The notes below the pieces were generated by a model. It was not told the origin of the DNA, made no database searches, and was given only the letters and a program-made list of their open reading frames with translations. Shown one piece after another: positions 20,681 to 32,512 of a DNA stretch of 64,000 bases. Position 1 is the first letter of the stretch. Every line of letters begins with the position of its first letter. The DNA is from Gyromitra esculenta (Eukaryota > Ascomycota > Pezizomycetes > Pezizales > Discinaceae), in contig JBCAML010000011.1 in the NCBI GenBank assembly GCA_038503075.1, forward strand, positions 496,001-560,000, in the 5' to 3' direction. The position numbers and the translations under genes are program-made.

Positions 20681-20763
20681 CCCTTTGTGGTGTAGTTGGT
20701 ATCACACCCGGCTGTAATTGTTTGCTTACCGGTTGGTCACCAGTTCGACTCTGGTCGAAGGGA
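20681..20763 (+). tRNA. Probable tRNA-Tyr (GUA) with a 10-nt intron
   Basis: The sequence folds as a cloverleaf. Acceptor arm CCCTTTG pairs with CGAAGGG (20756-20762), with one T:G wobble, plus A73. The D arm is GTG...CAC with loop TAGTTGGTAT. The anticodon stem CCCGG pairs with CCGGT with one outer mismatch, and the T arm ACCAG/CTGGT carries loop TTCGACT. The anticodon GTA is at 20714-20716 after T33, followed by A37 and an intron at 20718-20727, the canonical position. C1-G72 and an intron are both hallmarks of eukaryotic tRNA-Tyr. The mismatch in the anticodon stem leaves some chance of a pseudogene. Confidence 0.65.
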
Positions 20764-21282
20764 CATACATTTTACATGTCAAAACCATACGGGATCCTAA
20801 GAGACGGTAGGGTAATAAAAATGACACCAATCTACTTCTGTTCGCCTTGAAGGAGGGTGCTTCTGCGGGTCATTAATATTAAGACAATTCTTATTCTACC
20901 AAGAACCGTATCGTGATCAGTTAATATAAGTAAATACTTGACATTCCCTAGAAGGGAAGCGAAATTGAGACAACAAAAACAAAAACAAAAGTTTACAACC
21001 TTCACATTCACTTGTACAACGGTAGCATCCTAATTCCATCTAAGTCCAACATTTCCATTGTGAAGAATCACAAATATATCATACTATGCACTGCAAATTG
21101 GAAGGTCCCGTCTTTACCGTATGAAGAGTAAATAAACAGAGCAAAAAGAGGAAAATAGAGAGAGAAAAAAGGAAATTGAACAACCGAATTCAGGCACCAT
21201 TCCATTTCATTATATATGTAGGGTTTGTAGGCTTGCACACAACAAAGATCAATCACTTTTTTTTTTTGCTTTTGCTTTTGAA
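20764..21282. other. Intergenic, 3' flank of RanBP1 gene
   Basis: No supported ORF. Contains the likely 3' UTR of the minus-strand RanBP1 gene, including a poly-T tract at about 21257-21268 directly after its stop. Confidence 0.5.
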
Positions 21283-22452
21283 CTACTCATCTTTGGCGAT
21301 GAGAGCTTCGTTCTCCTGCTGGGCTTTAATAAAAGCTTCTTTAAAGAGGTTGGCATCTGTCGAAAGATCGGTTAATAGCTGTTTCTCTGAAGTAAGGGGG
21401 AATTCGAAAGACTGCAGAATGGGGAAGGGGGCTTACTTTCAGAGTTGGCAAAACGAATAGCAAGAGTCTGCGCCTCTGGTTCACCTTCACTGACGTCGGC
21501 TGAAGTATTCCATACCCAACTTCTGTCGCTGCCAACGTTCGGGGAGAGCTTCATGTCGGGAATGACTGTTGGAGGGTTAGTTAACTCTCATGCTTTCGAA
21601 GACAGAGAAATCAACTTACTGTAGTGGTTAGCGCAGACCTTGAGAGTCTTGTCTCTTCGCATAACCAGTCTCGTCTTGCCGTTCTCTTTATGCTTGAGCA
21701 ATCTCACGTCACCAGTGCCACGCTCCTTCCACTCGCGGCTTTCACGGTCGAATTTGAACAACTTGGCACGCCTATCAATATATCATTAGTTTCCGTGACA
21801 GTATAAATGAACTAACTGCTTCCAAGCTCTTGCAAAAATCCGAGTTGTCTGTTATAGATATCCCACCAGGATTTGTGGATCTCATAATGATAATGAGTTA
21901 AGGGATAGTACTATTAGATCCATAGACCCCGGAGGAACAGTAACAGACAGCAGAGAAGGTTGTAAGGTAGATAGGCTAGACTAGCGAAACGTCCGCGCCT
22001 GGAAGGTAGTAAGCAGTAAAAATACCCACATCTTGAAAGCTTGCTCTTCGGACTCCTCGTTGGTCTTGACGTCGATCTTTTCGAGACTGACAAGGGGCTC
22101 AAAGTGCACATCTGGAGATTCAGGTGCTTCTTCCTACAAAGGAAAAAGAAAAGGAAAAAAGCACATTGTATTAGATCAGCTGCACGCCACCCCAAAACCT
22201 ACACAAGCCATTCAGGTACAAAAATAGACAAACCTCGCCGGCCTCCTTATTCCCCTTGGGTTCATCACCATCATCCTGTTCCTCCCTCTTGGGCTTCGGG
22301 GCTCCACCACCAAACATGGAGAACACAGCGTCAGAGGTAGCGGATTTCTTGGGTTCCTCGGGCTTCTTTTCTTCCGTAGAGGTAGCGGCCGCAGGGGTCT
22401 CAACGGGCTTCTCTTCCTGCGCAGTAGGGTTGGTTCCGGGAGTGCCAGTCAT
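21283..22452 (-). CDS. YRB1: Ran-binding protein 1 homologue
   Basis: Five exons: 22452-22234, 22133-22030, 21771-21620, 21565-21437 and 21356-21283, giving 225 aa in frame. The N-terminal ~75 residues are a Glu/Lys/Pro-rich disordered segment. The RanBD follows, with [69 protein letters not shown] and [36 protein letters not shown]. These are hallmark residues of the family, including the RGTGDV loop. RanBP1/Yrb1 binds Ran-GTP in the cytoplasm and assists RanGAP-driven GTP hydrolysis, dissociating export complexes. Length is typical. The gene is divergent from MIC19, with a shared 643-bp upstream region. The 258-bp second intron is longer than its neighbours. Confidence 0.95.
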
Positions 22453-23095
22453 GGTTACGATGGGGTTTTTAGATTTTTTTTTTGCTAACGTAGGTGCAAG
22501 ATGTAAGTAGTAGCAGGTGTGGGGAGAAAGTAGACAGTAGTAGGGTTCTTTGCCAGAATAGTTAAAACCCAAACAAGAATAAGGATGTGTTGATGAGTGG
22601 GATGGAGGGGGGCGAGGATGGGAAGTGCAGCAAGAGAGGGGAATGGTGGTGGGGTTGTCAGCCAACGGCAAACAAGTGGACGAGGCTTGGCGAGAGTATC
22701 AGTCAAACTTCCAGTTTCATTCAAGTTTGCCTCATATCTACCATCTACAAGCCGCCAAACGTCGAGATGACTCTGTGGCCGGTATGCGGTATAATCCTGT
22801 CTCTTTACAGAGTAGCACAACCTCTTTGTTTTGCTTGCGTGAACGCTTCCGATTCTAATACATCCCTCGACGACATCATCGATCACGTGACTGCTTACCT
22901 GCACGGCACAGGCACGTCTTCTTGGCTCTGAAACTTGAGTGATCGTCCATGAATCTGCAGAGCGCGGCTCTGAAGTTCCCTGCTCTGCGCAATCTACGGG
23001 CATTATCCAGACCTTGGATAATCCTAGTTTCAACGTCACTTCGTTTTTCCAACTTAGATCTCCGAGTTCACCCAGCAGCAGAAAAATCTCCAGCA
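22453..23095. promoter_or_regulatory. Shared upstream region of RanBP1 and MIC19
   Basis: 643 bp between two divergent start codons. Small ORFs on both strands overlap here but none has a recognisable domain. Immediately before the RanBP1 start on the minus strand there is an A-rich leader. I cannot identify individual factor sites. Confidence 0.45.
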
Positions 23096-23818
23096 ATGGG
23101 TTCCGGCGGCAGTAAACCAACCGAGCACGTCTTCTACGGGTAAGATCCCTCTCCAATCGCTTCCGGACTTGATAATTTTTGCTAACCTAAACACTAGCGA
23201 GACGCCAGTGCGCTTCTCTAACGACCTCGTTGAGTCACTCCAATCCTCCTCCGAGGTTAACCCCCCCCAAACCAGCCCCCACCACCGAGAATTTATAAAA
23301 CTCTGCACTTCATGATCTGACACGACTAAAATTTGTAGTCCGACTCGACTCGTGATAAAGCCCTCGAACTGCATGTCAAGTCCCGCGTCGAATCTGAGCT
23401 GCAACGTCTTCAATCGCGTGAGTCGCAGATTCTGAACGACCTCGAGGCAAAGCTATCAGCAGGTGATGAGAAAAATGGGGGTGCAGAGAAAAATCCTGGA
23501 AGGGAGAAGGTGCAGGAAGAGATCGATACGCTGAAACGAAGGCTGGATGGGATACCGAAAATTGTAGAGCTGGACAAGGATGTGGAGAAGGCGAGAGAGA
23601 ATGTTGTCAAATGTTTACGGCTGAAGTATGTTATTATCTCTTCAGTAATAGTGAAATCCCTTTTGACTGTAGAGTTCATGGACTGATGATGATTTAATAG
23701 TGACCGAACACCATTAAATTGCTACAAGGAAGTCGACGAGTTCAAGGCTCAGACTAGGAGGCTTGAAAGGCAGTTTGTTATCAGGACAGTTGGAAGGGAT
23801 TTCCCACAAGGGAATTAA
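23096..23818 (+). CDS. MIC19: MICOS complex subunit MIC19
   Basis: Four exons: 23096-23139, 23198-23255, 23339-23625 and 23701-23818, giving 168 aa. The N-terminus MGSGGSKP fits N-myristoylation, then ETPVRFSNDLVESLQ is the conserved MIC19 signature. The middle is a long charged coiled coil (about residues 35-130). The C-terminal part has CLRLNDRTPLNC, a CX10C pair like that of yeast Mic19, followed by YKEVDEFK. MIC19 is a peripheral inner-membrane subunit on the intermembrane-space side that links MIC60 and the MIC10 subcomplex at cristae junctions. Length and domain order match fungal homologues. It is divergent from RanBP1. Confidence 0.92.
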
Positions 23819-24621
23819 AGTGGCGGAGCGTGGAGATAGAAGGTATGCATTTACGTCTACGGCACCTTTAGAGAAATATCAAAAAGTATCAGTTGTCTTT
23901 CGTTGAGAATTTGAACGATTATAGAATCAAGCCACTACATAAATTTTTTTTCTTCTCAGGTCATGAGTGTAATTGGTGGCCGCGGCTAATAACAAAAACA
24001 TAGTGGGCCAATGATTTTCTCTGGAATAGTTTTTGAGCATCTTTGAAATGCATGCTTAAAATATTCCTCCCTCTGTAACACTTCGTTAGAGTTTTCTTAA
24101 ATCGTCTTATACGTGGCAGGGTCTCTTATATTTGCCTAAAATTGTTTCAGATCCTCATGTATACTCCTATCGAATTTAATTATATATAGCATTAGTGAAG
24201 TGCATGTGTACTGGAACTAGTAGCACTTAGCAATGGTATGTGGAATTAAAATATCAATACCATATCGTACTTGCTTCCGTGTTTGCCCCGGGTCCCAGTT
24301 AAATACTCTCATCCCTTTGGTAAGCTCTCTTATAAAACTCTAACCCATATAGAATTCCCCCCCCTCAATACCGACAGCTGGGTTGGGCGAGATAAAATAG
24401 GGGCACACTTTCGGTGAAGATTAACTGAAAATTAATGCATTTAATTGAAATTTGGCACTAGGCTATGAGTAAAAGTTGAATGAAAAAATTAGACTGAAAG
24501 ATCTAGAAGTAATGAAGCGAATAAAATAAACCCATATACAAAAGTGACGAAGAAAAAGAAAGAAAGAAACCTTTTTCGTCCAATGCAGTAGTCCCTAGAG
24601 TAATCCCCACATAATCACAGT
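23819..24621. other. Intergenic, AT-rich
   Basis: No ORF with support. Holds the 3' flanks of MIC19 and of the convergent orphan ORF. A C-tract lies at about 24357-24364. Confidence 0.5.
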
Positions 24622-25161
24622 CTAGTGATCTGTACGGAACACCGTTTGAATCGCGCTATAGGCATTTCCAAGTTCATACATGTAATGGTTGGTGTTCTCT
24701 CGTATGTTCCTAATCGTCTCGTCATTCTCGCCAGCTATCCTTAGCTCCTCGTGAAGCGTCTTCCAAGTTTCGAACGCAGCCATGAGATCCACGGATAGAG
24801 CTTTGTAGAAATACTTTTCGTTCGCCGCAAGTCCACCCTTGGCGCAAAGAATAGCGAAATGAAGACGAGGCGAAAACCGTTCATCCTTAAAGTGAGGTAA
24901 TTGCAAAATGCAATGCTTGAGGCGACCGACGCAATCGATTAGAGATAGAAAGTTCTCAGGGTTATGCGGTAGAGGTGGTTTTACGATGTCGAAAGGGTGC
25001 GTGGCCTCGAGATGGGATTTGCTGATGAGGTTACGGTTGATGTAGCTGCCGAGTTTTTCTAGGTTTTTATCGAGTATTGAAATGTTGAAATTAATTTCTT
25101 GGACGCTCACGTGGAACACTCGTAATGCGTGTCTTTGCTCTTCGGTCACCATTGTCGACAA
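24622..25161 (-). CDS. Hypothetical protein, 179 aa
   Basis: Single-exon ORF starting MSTMVTEEQRHALRVFHVSVQEINF. No family recognised. It appears mostly helical, with hydrophobic/charged alternation (residues 10-50, 80-175), no signal peptide and no membrane segment. It could be a lineage-specific helical protein. The orphan ORF at 45545-46204 has a comparable helical look, but I see no convincing alignment. Codon use and the lack of stops over 540 bp make a real gene likely but not certain; a start at residue 4 (MVTEEQ) is an alternative. Confidence 0.5.
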   Translation of the reverse strand: MSTMVTEEQRHALRVFHVSVQEINFNISILDKNLEKLGSYINRNLISKSHLEATHPFDIVKPPLPHNPENFLSLIDCVGRLKHCILQLPHFKDERFSPRLHFAILCAKGGLAANEKYFYKALSVDLMAAFETWKTLHEELRIAGENDETIRNIRENTNHYMYELGNAYSAIQTVFRTDH

Positions 25162-26031
25162 GTTCTGGTTATATGATCGATGTTATCTCGATTGGGAGGT
25201 TCAAGTCAAGAGGTTCTAGGATGGGCTAAAGGTATTATTTATAATACAGCTCCAGTTTGCTTGTGTGTCCATTATGGTCTTTGTTTGTCTTTTCACGAGT
25301 TTGATAGTTTTTGCTCTTGCAAAATCGCGGTTCTTTGTTCGATGCGAACTTAATACGACGGTGCCGTGTTTCAGAATTGGTAAATTTCGGGTCCATATGG
25401 ATATTGGCAACTACCATAAGAATTCTAGTTATATAGCAGGAATATCTCTATTATTTAGACAACCCTTTATATTCCCAAAGTAAGATATCTATATCAGTAC
25501 TAGCACCCGCATGTAACTAAAGATATTTACTCACCCACTCTAGGCTTAACCATTGATATTACTGGGAATGCTTAAAACCATACAATAAATCGGAAACTCA
25601 CAGAACTTGGACCTTAGATGTACGGCCTAGGGGATACTTTTTCTAGGAATTTGAAGCCTTTCGACGCATCAAATTTCAGTAGGCAGCCAAAAAAGGCAGT
25701 ATTCGCTAAGCGGTGGTGAGAGCTCAATTGCTAGCATTGATAGCAAGGAGGTATATAGTAATGGTGAATTTTTTTCGGACGGCAATATTCCTTAGTGGAG
25801 AAGATAACGTATGTTCTATTTTATAGAATAACTATTGTATAGATCTTGGGAGGAGAGAGTAATTACATAATACCGAGCCCATAAATAACTCCGTGAGTAA
25901 CCCTATTTTCCCATAGATTTTGATAACCCCCATAAACTCTTAAAGAACCAGCTCCATTTTATATCAAAGAAAAAATAAAATTTTATGATCTATCAAGTGC
26001 AGCCTCCTTTGGAGAAAGAAAAACACCCTAA
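25162..26031. other. Intergenic
   Basis: Short overlapping ORFs only, AT-rich, nothing recognisable. Contains the upstream region of the orphan ORF and the 3' flank of mitochondrial IF-2. Confidence 0.5.
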
Positions 26032-29000
26032 CTATAAAGTTCTCGGCTCGAATTTCACCTCGTAACACTGGACCACATCACCCACCGCAAAATCGCCCCA
26101 GCCCTCAAAACCGATACCACACTCGGCCCCCTTCTTAATCTCATTTGCATCCTCCTTGAAATTCTTCAAACTATCCAACTTGCCGTCAAAAACCACTTCC
26201 CCATCCCTCATCACACGCACTTTGCTATTCCTCGCAATCAAACCTGTTTTTACCTTGCACCCCGCAACTGGTTTATATTTTTTCGACTTAATGCTAATAT
26301 TGAAAACTTCTTCGATTCCGGCTTCACCAGTGACTTTGTGGATGACGGTTGGTGCGAGTCGGTCGCTGAGTTGCTGCGTGACGTCGTCGACGAGGTGGTA
26401 GATAATATTGTGCGAGAGAATTGTAACGCCTTTTTCACGTGCATAAACAATAATTTCGGGCTCAGCGGGGAGATTAAAGCAGACGATGTAACCTATTGTA
26501 TTATTAGTACTGTCTTATCATGAACTATCACTCGAATCATCGATGGAGAAAAATTATACCTTCGACAGCTGCAGCATAATCCACGTCGAACTCAGAAACT
26601 CTTCCAAAATCGCTTCTCACTACCTTTGCACGCACTTCATCATTTCCCAATGCTGAAATCGACTCTACAACTGCCTCCACCGAGCCGGCAACATCGCCCT
26701 TCACAATAAAAGCCACCTCCTGGTTTTTTGGTTGCGCAGCAGTCTCCCGCTTCGTTGTCCTCTCCCACGCTATAACCGCAGCATCTGGATTTTCCCCCTT
26801 TTCCTTTGCCTCTTCTCTAATCCTCGCCTCCGCCTCCTCCATCTCTCTATGTAACCGTCGTTTCTCGTTGATCGCCTCCATATCCGCCGCTTGTCTCAAC
26901 CGCTCTGATTTCTCCTGCCGAAATTCAACCACATTTTTTGCCTTTTCTTCTGACTCAGCTTGAATTGCAAGTTGACCTGCTTCGGGTTGGTCCTTCCAGC
27001 CAACAACCTCGACTGGGGTTCCGGGGCCAGCGGACTCGACTTTCACGCCGTGTTCATTTGTAATTTGACGGACCTTGCACCAAGTTTGGCCGGCGACAAT
27101 GGCATCACCCATCCGTAGGGTTCCGCGGCGGACTAGGACTGTTGCAACACGTCCAATCTCTTTCTTAGATGCTTCAAGGATCCAACCTTCACAGGGACCA
27201 TCGGTTTCAACTCGCATATCTAGAATCTCACTCAATGCTACCACAGCTTCCTCCAGCTCCTCCATGCCTTGGCCAGTTTTGGCAGAAACACTAACCACCT
27301 GGGTGTCACCGCCATAATCCTCTACATCGACACCATATCTGGCAAGATCCTTCTTAACGCGTTCAGCGTCTGCCGATTCCTTATCAATCTTGTTAACTGC
27401 TACAATGATGGGCACGTTTGCTGCCTTGGCGTGTTTAATCGCTTCAATTGTCTGGGGCATCACAGAATCGTCCGCCGCAACGACGAGAATGACGATATCT
27501 GTAACGTTGGCCCCGCGCTGTCGCATGGACAAGAATGCAGCGTGACCAGGGGTGTCGAGGAAGGTGATATTCTTCCCGCCAGACATGTTCACGGAGAAGG
27601 CGCCAATATGCTGGGTGATCCCACCGTGCTCCGAAGCGGCGACGGAGGCTTTACGTAACCAGTCAAGAAGGGACGTTTTGCCGTGATCCACGTGGCCCAT
27701 GATTGTAACGACAGGTGGGCGCGGAGGAAGAGCAGAGCGGTCTTCTGCGGGCGGTCTGCGAGGAGTTAGAAATGTACATTTTTGGAAGGGGGGAGGAAGG
27801 AGGGAGGGAAGATGAGAGGGCAGGGGAAAGAAACGATGGAGTAGTAAATTTACCGTGGAAGGAGATCTCGTTCTGCACTCTTATCTGCTATTGCTTCATA
27901 GTTATACTCCATCGCAATAAGCCCTGCTACCTCCGCATTCAGAATATGATCATGTCCCATCTCTGTAAATCCCATCTGTTCCATATGCTTCATAAAATCG
28001 TCTACCCTTATCTTCAATGCCTTTGCAAGATTCGGTACACTGATATACTCTGGCAAGTATAATGGAATCATCTTTGGCTTGTCTTCTTTGTTCTCCCGTT
28101 TCTTTGCCTTCTTTGCGCGGTGCACAGCTTTCTTATCCAGATGTGGCATTTCTTCGTCTAATATCGCAGACTCATTCTCGACGAAACCACGATCAGGTCG
28201 AGCCTTGTATCGAACTTTACGAGCGCGCCGGTCTTCATACTTGTTGTTCACAGGTTCTAAGGGGCGGCGAGCAAGTTCCTCACTCTCTGCTGGAGGAGCT
28301 CGTGAACCCTCTTGAGGTTGATAACCATCGAGTGTTTTAGATTGTGTTGATACTGAATTGAGTGCGTCTCCTACTCCGTATCCAACTTTATGATCGGTTT
28401 GGGACACAGGGCCTCTTCCATCTCGGTTATATCCTTGAGCCCCATACCTGCCTTGGGCACTGTAGTCATATTTTCTGCGATCTTGGCCTGACTGGTCTTG
28501 AAACGCCCTTTCTCTTGGTGGCCCCCGATATCCTTCTTGTGCTGAAGGTGTTGGCAGTCGCTTTTGATATCCTGCCCCTGGAATATACACCGAGTCCATA
28601 GTGTCACCTTTTGTATATCTATCTGGTTCTGGGTAATTTCCTTTGTATCCTCCTGCTGTCTGGGCTGGCGAAAATCTATATCCCTCCCTTGATGGGTTAG
28701 TAGATGTCGTATTATCTCCTCTGTACGCCCCTCCTAGTCGAGGGTGCGGTGATGGTGTATATCCTTCCCTCGATGTGTGTCCTTCTCTTGGTGTATACCC
28801 TTCTCTTGGTGTATACCCTCCTCTTGGTGTATGCCCTTCTCTTGATGTATACCCTCCTCTTGGTGTATACCCTTCTCTTGGTGTATGCCCTTCTCTTGGT
28901 GTATACCCTTCTCTTGGTGTATATCCTTCTCCTGGCGTATGCCTCGCTCTTGGTGTATGTCCTTCCGTTGATGCATATCCGCCCCTCAGTGAATTTGTTG

Positions 29001-29382
29001 GTGTTGTGTTATTTCCTCGTGGCCACGCAGCTGCTCTGCCGGATTGGCCGTAATTGCTTGCCCGGTCGATTCTCGGAGATCCCGAAGCGGAGGCAGGTGG
29101 GTTCCTAGGCCAATTGATACCAGAATTCTTAGATGGTGCAAACGAGGATAGAATTGCGCTGTCTATGCCGGCACTCCCTGTGGCTAACGCACTGTCTTTG
29201 TTCCATCTGCCTGCAGGGTCTCTTATCACGGACGGAGGTTTATTTGAGAAACCTTGGTAAGCCCTTGGTCTTTCATTGGCAGACGCGGGTGGTTCGCCTT
29301 CAGAGTTCTTTCCCGAGGAGTGAATTGTCCGAAGCAGTGACCGCTGATGGCGAATGGTAGAATTACGTACTGTGCAGAACAC
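26032..29382 (-). CDS. IFM1: Mitochondrial translation initiation factor IF-2
   Basis: Three exons: 29382-27854, 27755-26560 and 26492-26032, giving 1061 aa in frame. The N-terminus [23 protein letters not shown] is basic and Ser/Thr-rich, fitting a mitochondrial presequence. A long disordered extension follows, with a hexapeptide array (about residues 141-212, unit GYTPRE). An IF2_N-like domain lies near residues 445-495. The GTPase domain begins at GHVDHGKT (about 530-537), with DTPGHAAF (G3), NKID (G4) and SAKTGQG (G5). Domains II-IV follow, with [14 protein letters not shown] and [18 protein letters not shown] motifs near the end. IF-2 is a GTPase that places formyl-Met-tRNA on the mitochondrial small subunit. 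The extension makes it longer than most homologues. It is divergent from the SPT10-like gene. Confidence 0.95.
28747..28962 (-). repeat. 18-bp coding repeat array in mtIF2
   Basis: About 12 units of 18 bp encoding six-residue units of the type GYTPRE, with variants [18 protein letters not shown] and GHTSRE. Units are in frame with the IF-2 N-terminal extension, so copy number can change without breaking the ORF. The same DNA is open in other frames because of its low complexity; those ORFs are shadows. Confidence 0.93.
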
Positions 29383-30032
29383 GCACAGCGGTAGTCCAGA
29401 CGGCGTCTATCCACCACAACTGAGAATCAGCAAATCCATCGAAACAGACCTAACGAAACCGAAATCACACACTTAGAAACAATACGGGGGTCTTTAGGGA
29501 TATCAGGAGCTACATACCACGGGATTCCGTGATGTTCTGAGCATTATCGAGAGTGAATTTGATGGTTGAAGTTAAATCCGAGGTGTTCTACGGCCGTTTC
29601 ATTGCCGTCCGCCACGCCTCGAGAAATTTCTCCCCACCACCACGATTTGTCTATCTTATCTCCAGCGATCTTATCTATTCCCACCAAGACTCGCTCGCTT
29701 CACACAACCCAACGACGGACGGCTCTGCTGCCAGGCTGCTCAAAACAATAGCTTTGTGGTTTGCCTAACTGAGCCATCAACCCCCATCGCCTTAGTCCAA
29801 GCGTTTTCTCCATCCCGCTGTCCTCAAATTCTCAGTCTCACCCGCAAGAAATTTCCTATCTATTGAGACCTTGCGTATTGTTGTTACTAGGAAATATCTC
29901 TCAGCTGCAATCTCCACCGAGCGCACGTTCCCAGTTATCCGTGGTCCCGTTCCCAGAAGCACTATCCGGTCCACAATCTACGCCGCCTGATCGAGAGCCC
30001 ACATCTACCGGCAGCTGGGAGTACAATCCATC
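29383..30032. promoter_or_regulatory. Shared upstream region of mtIF2 and SPT10-like gene
   Basis: 650 bp between divergent starts. Short ORFs occur but none has a domain. Pyrimidine-rich stretches precede 29700. Individual regulatory sites are not identifiable by eye. Confidence 0.45.
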
Positions 30033-31694
30033 ATGCCCGATCTCCAGGTCCAGCAGCAGCAGGTGCAGACGGAGCTTCAATTGAGAGAGGATCAGCATCA
30101 TCAGCATCATCAGCATCAGCAATATCCACAGAAACCATCCATTCTCGAGGACCCGAACGCTGCTCCTATACCCAGCCCGAATCAGAATGCCGTTCTCAAT
30201 CCTCGCTCGGTCTACTTACGAGATCATGTCTCGATAGCTACTATTCATCCAGTCACCCATCCGAGCCTGATTCCGTCCTCGCTAATTGCCTACTTGATGG
30301 ACGAATTCAACCAGGAGCTGGAGCGGGGTGATACCTACCCGTTAGAGGAGCCTATGACAATTGAGCAGTTTACCAAGTATTGGTTCGGCACATTTGCAGC
30401 GGTTATGTTTATGGGTGGAAAGGAAGAAACCAGTAATTTGCTAGAAGAGAGGGACTGGGCTACACAGTGTCTTGGAACTTTTTATATCAAACCTAATTAT
30501 CCAGGTAGAAAGTCCCGCCTATTTGACTTTAAAACGATCGAGGCGTTGATTTATTTTAATTAGGCCGGAGCTCCCATGTATGCAATGGTGGGTTCTTAAC
30601 GACCCACGCCTCTCGAGGAAAGGGCTGCGGAAAACATATGGGTGATGCGTACCTCGAGTACGCTCCAAAACTTGTTAGATTATCTCCGATCTGATTGTCG
30701 TCCAGTGTGCCTCTTGCTGATTTGCTATTTCAATTAGGGCTATACATATTCCATTTTCAATCTTGTGTACGAAACCAATGTTGCATCTTGCAAGATTTGG
30801 GACGGACTTGGCTTTAAAAGAATTGGTAAAGTTAAGGGCGCGGGTCGCCTTCGCTCTCACAGCTACCTCGTCGACGCTATTATCTACGGTCGTGACCTAA
30901 ATGACGATGATGACTACGTTTCTGACGAGCGTTTCGACAAGATTCGATTTTACCTCGAAAAGGGCAAATACCCACCGACTGCTGACCGTTCTGAGAAATC
31001 CCGCCTTCGCTCTGCTGCAACACATTATAAGCTCGAGAGCGGTAAACTAATGCTGAAAGACAAAGAAGTCATCTCGGATGGTCAAATGCAATACGAAATT
31101 GCCAGATCGGTCCACTGCCAGGCCCACGGCGGAATCAACAAGACTACTGCATCCATTGCTGAGAAATATCACTGGGTTCGCATCAAAGAGACTGTCTCGC
31201 AGGTTATTCGTAACTGTGCAGAATGCAAGGAACATGCCAAGGCCCCTGTTGTCCGAGGCGAACGCTTTTCTAGTAGTGGGAGCAACCCATCACCGCAGCA
31301 GCAGCAGCAGCAGCAAGCAGAAGCTACTCGTGCGGCTGCTATTGCAGCTGCTGCATCAATGGATATTCCTGTTGATCCAGCTATGATGGAAGATGTGCAG
31401 CACACACACCAATTTGCTCCAGTCGCGAATATGAACCCCACTTCTGATGAAACCGTCGCTGCCGGGCAATCTTCACAACATGCTGCCGCGGTAGCTGCCG
31501 CCCGCGCAGCACTCCACGAAGGAGACTCATTGACGGAAGAGGACAGAGCAATGCGGGATCGCCATCTCATGGAGACATTGATGGCGGAGATGAAGCGAGA
31601 GCCAGCAACTGCGGAAACAGTCACTTACCAAGAGGCTGATGTTGATCGCGAGGTTGAGAGGCAGTTGCAAGCGGGAATGGAGATCGAACGGTAG
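30033..31694 (+). CDS. SPT10: SPT10-like GNAT acetyltransferase with integrase-type zinc finger
   Basis: Three exons: 30033-30504, 30564-30673 and 30738-31694, giving 512 aa. The N-terminal ~45 residues are Gln/His-rich. The GNAT region spans about residues 65-250, with YWFGTFAAVMF, the acetyl-CoA-binding type RGKGCGKHMG, and NVASCKIWDGLGFKRIGKVKGAGRL. A zinc finger follows with H320-X3-H324 and C354-X2-C357, the HHCC pattern of retroviral and Ty3-type integrases. The C-terminus has a poly-Q run and Ala-rich helices. Yeast Spt10 uses such a domain to bind histone-gene upstream elements and activates core histone transcription; the same role is inferred here. It is divergent from mtIF2. A further upstream exon cannot be excluded. 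Confidence 0.85.
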
Positions 31695-32512
31695 GCGGAT
31701 TACCTTCGAGTAATGGAATAGTTAGTTCGAATTGGTAGAGAATGGAAACGAAAAGGTGCTTGATGATTGATGATTTTATTTTATGGGGACGGCCTTCTGT
31801 TTATATTTCCAAATTCCGTTTTTTTCTTTTTTTTCTTTTTGGCACGGAAGGCCCGCAGACAAAAGCTTGAAAAAGATTGGTGTTTATTCTGTTTTCCGTT
31901 TCTATTTCCGGGGTTGAGGTATAAGGGACTACCTAGAACTTATTTCTTTCGTGGCCTTTTTTTTTTTGCCGCGTATGGCGTGTTTTGCTTCGGTTCATTT
32001 TATTTGCTAAATATTTTTTGCAATTTCTTTCCGCAGGCCCTATTATTGTGGTGGCGGCATATTGATATGCTATGCTTCTGTCTATTTACTGTTTACGGTT
32101 GTGCTATGTTTGATTGGGCGTCCAATCGGGTACTTGGGCGAAGTGGGTTAGGGGTTGGGTAGCATCATTTGGTCTCACTCGGAGACCGGAAATTTGCTTC
32201 TGTTCCTCACTTCAAATACAGGTGATTTGGAAATCTTCAAGCTATGGCAAATGATTTATCACCCGAACATCCACAGCGAGGGTAGCAGACAAATGAGGTA
32301 TTTTGGATCCACGGTTGGCATCGTATAACAACAGCTGCAGTACCGCGTGCATGAAAAATACAAGGCCACGCTGCTTCGTATGAGGAAAAAAGGTTAGCAA
32401 GAAAGAAAATCTCTGAGTTGCTACGCCCCTCCTAGAAGCTCATCGCCCTTATATGCCGCCAGCAGAAGGAAAGAAAAACAACAGCTATTTATATGCAACC
32501 GTTTATTTCTTC
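31695..32512. other. Intergenic, convergent 3' flanks
   Basis: A 131-codon forward ORF (31767-32162) is T-rich, hydrophobic and without a domain; it is more likely 3' UTR of the SPT10-like gene. No RNA gene seen. Confidence 0.5.

Noticed and set aside
28643..29108. Forward ORFs of 134-136 codons antisense to mtIF2
   Set aside because: They are shadows of the 18-bp coding repeat on the opposite strand.
31767..32162. 131-codon hydrophobic forward ORF after the SPT10-like gene
   Set aside because: T-rich 3' UTR-like composition gives many Phe/Leu codons; there is no clear membrane topology or motif.
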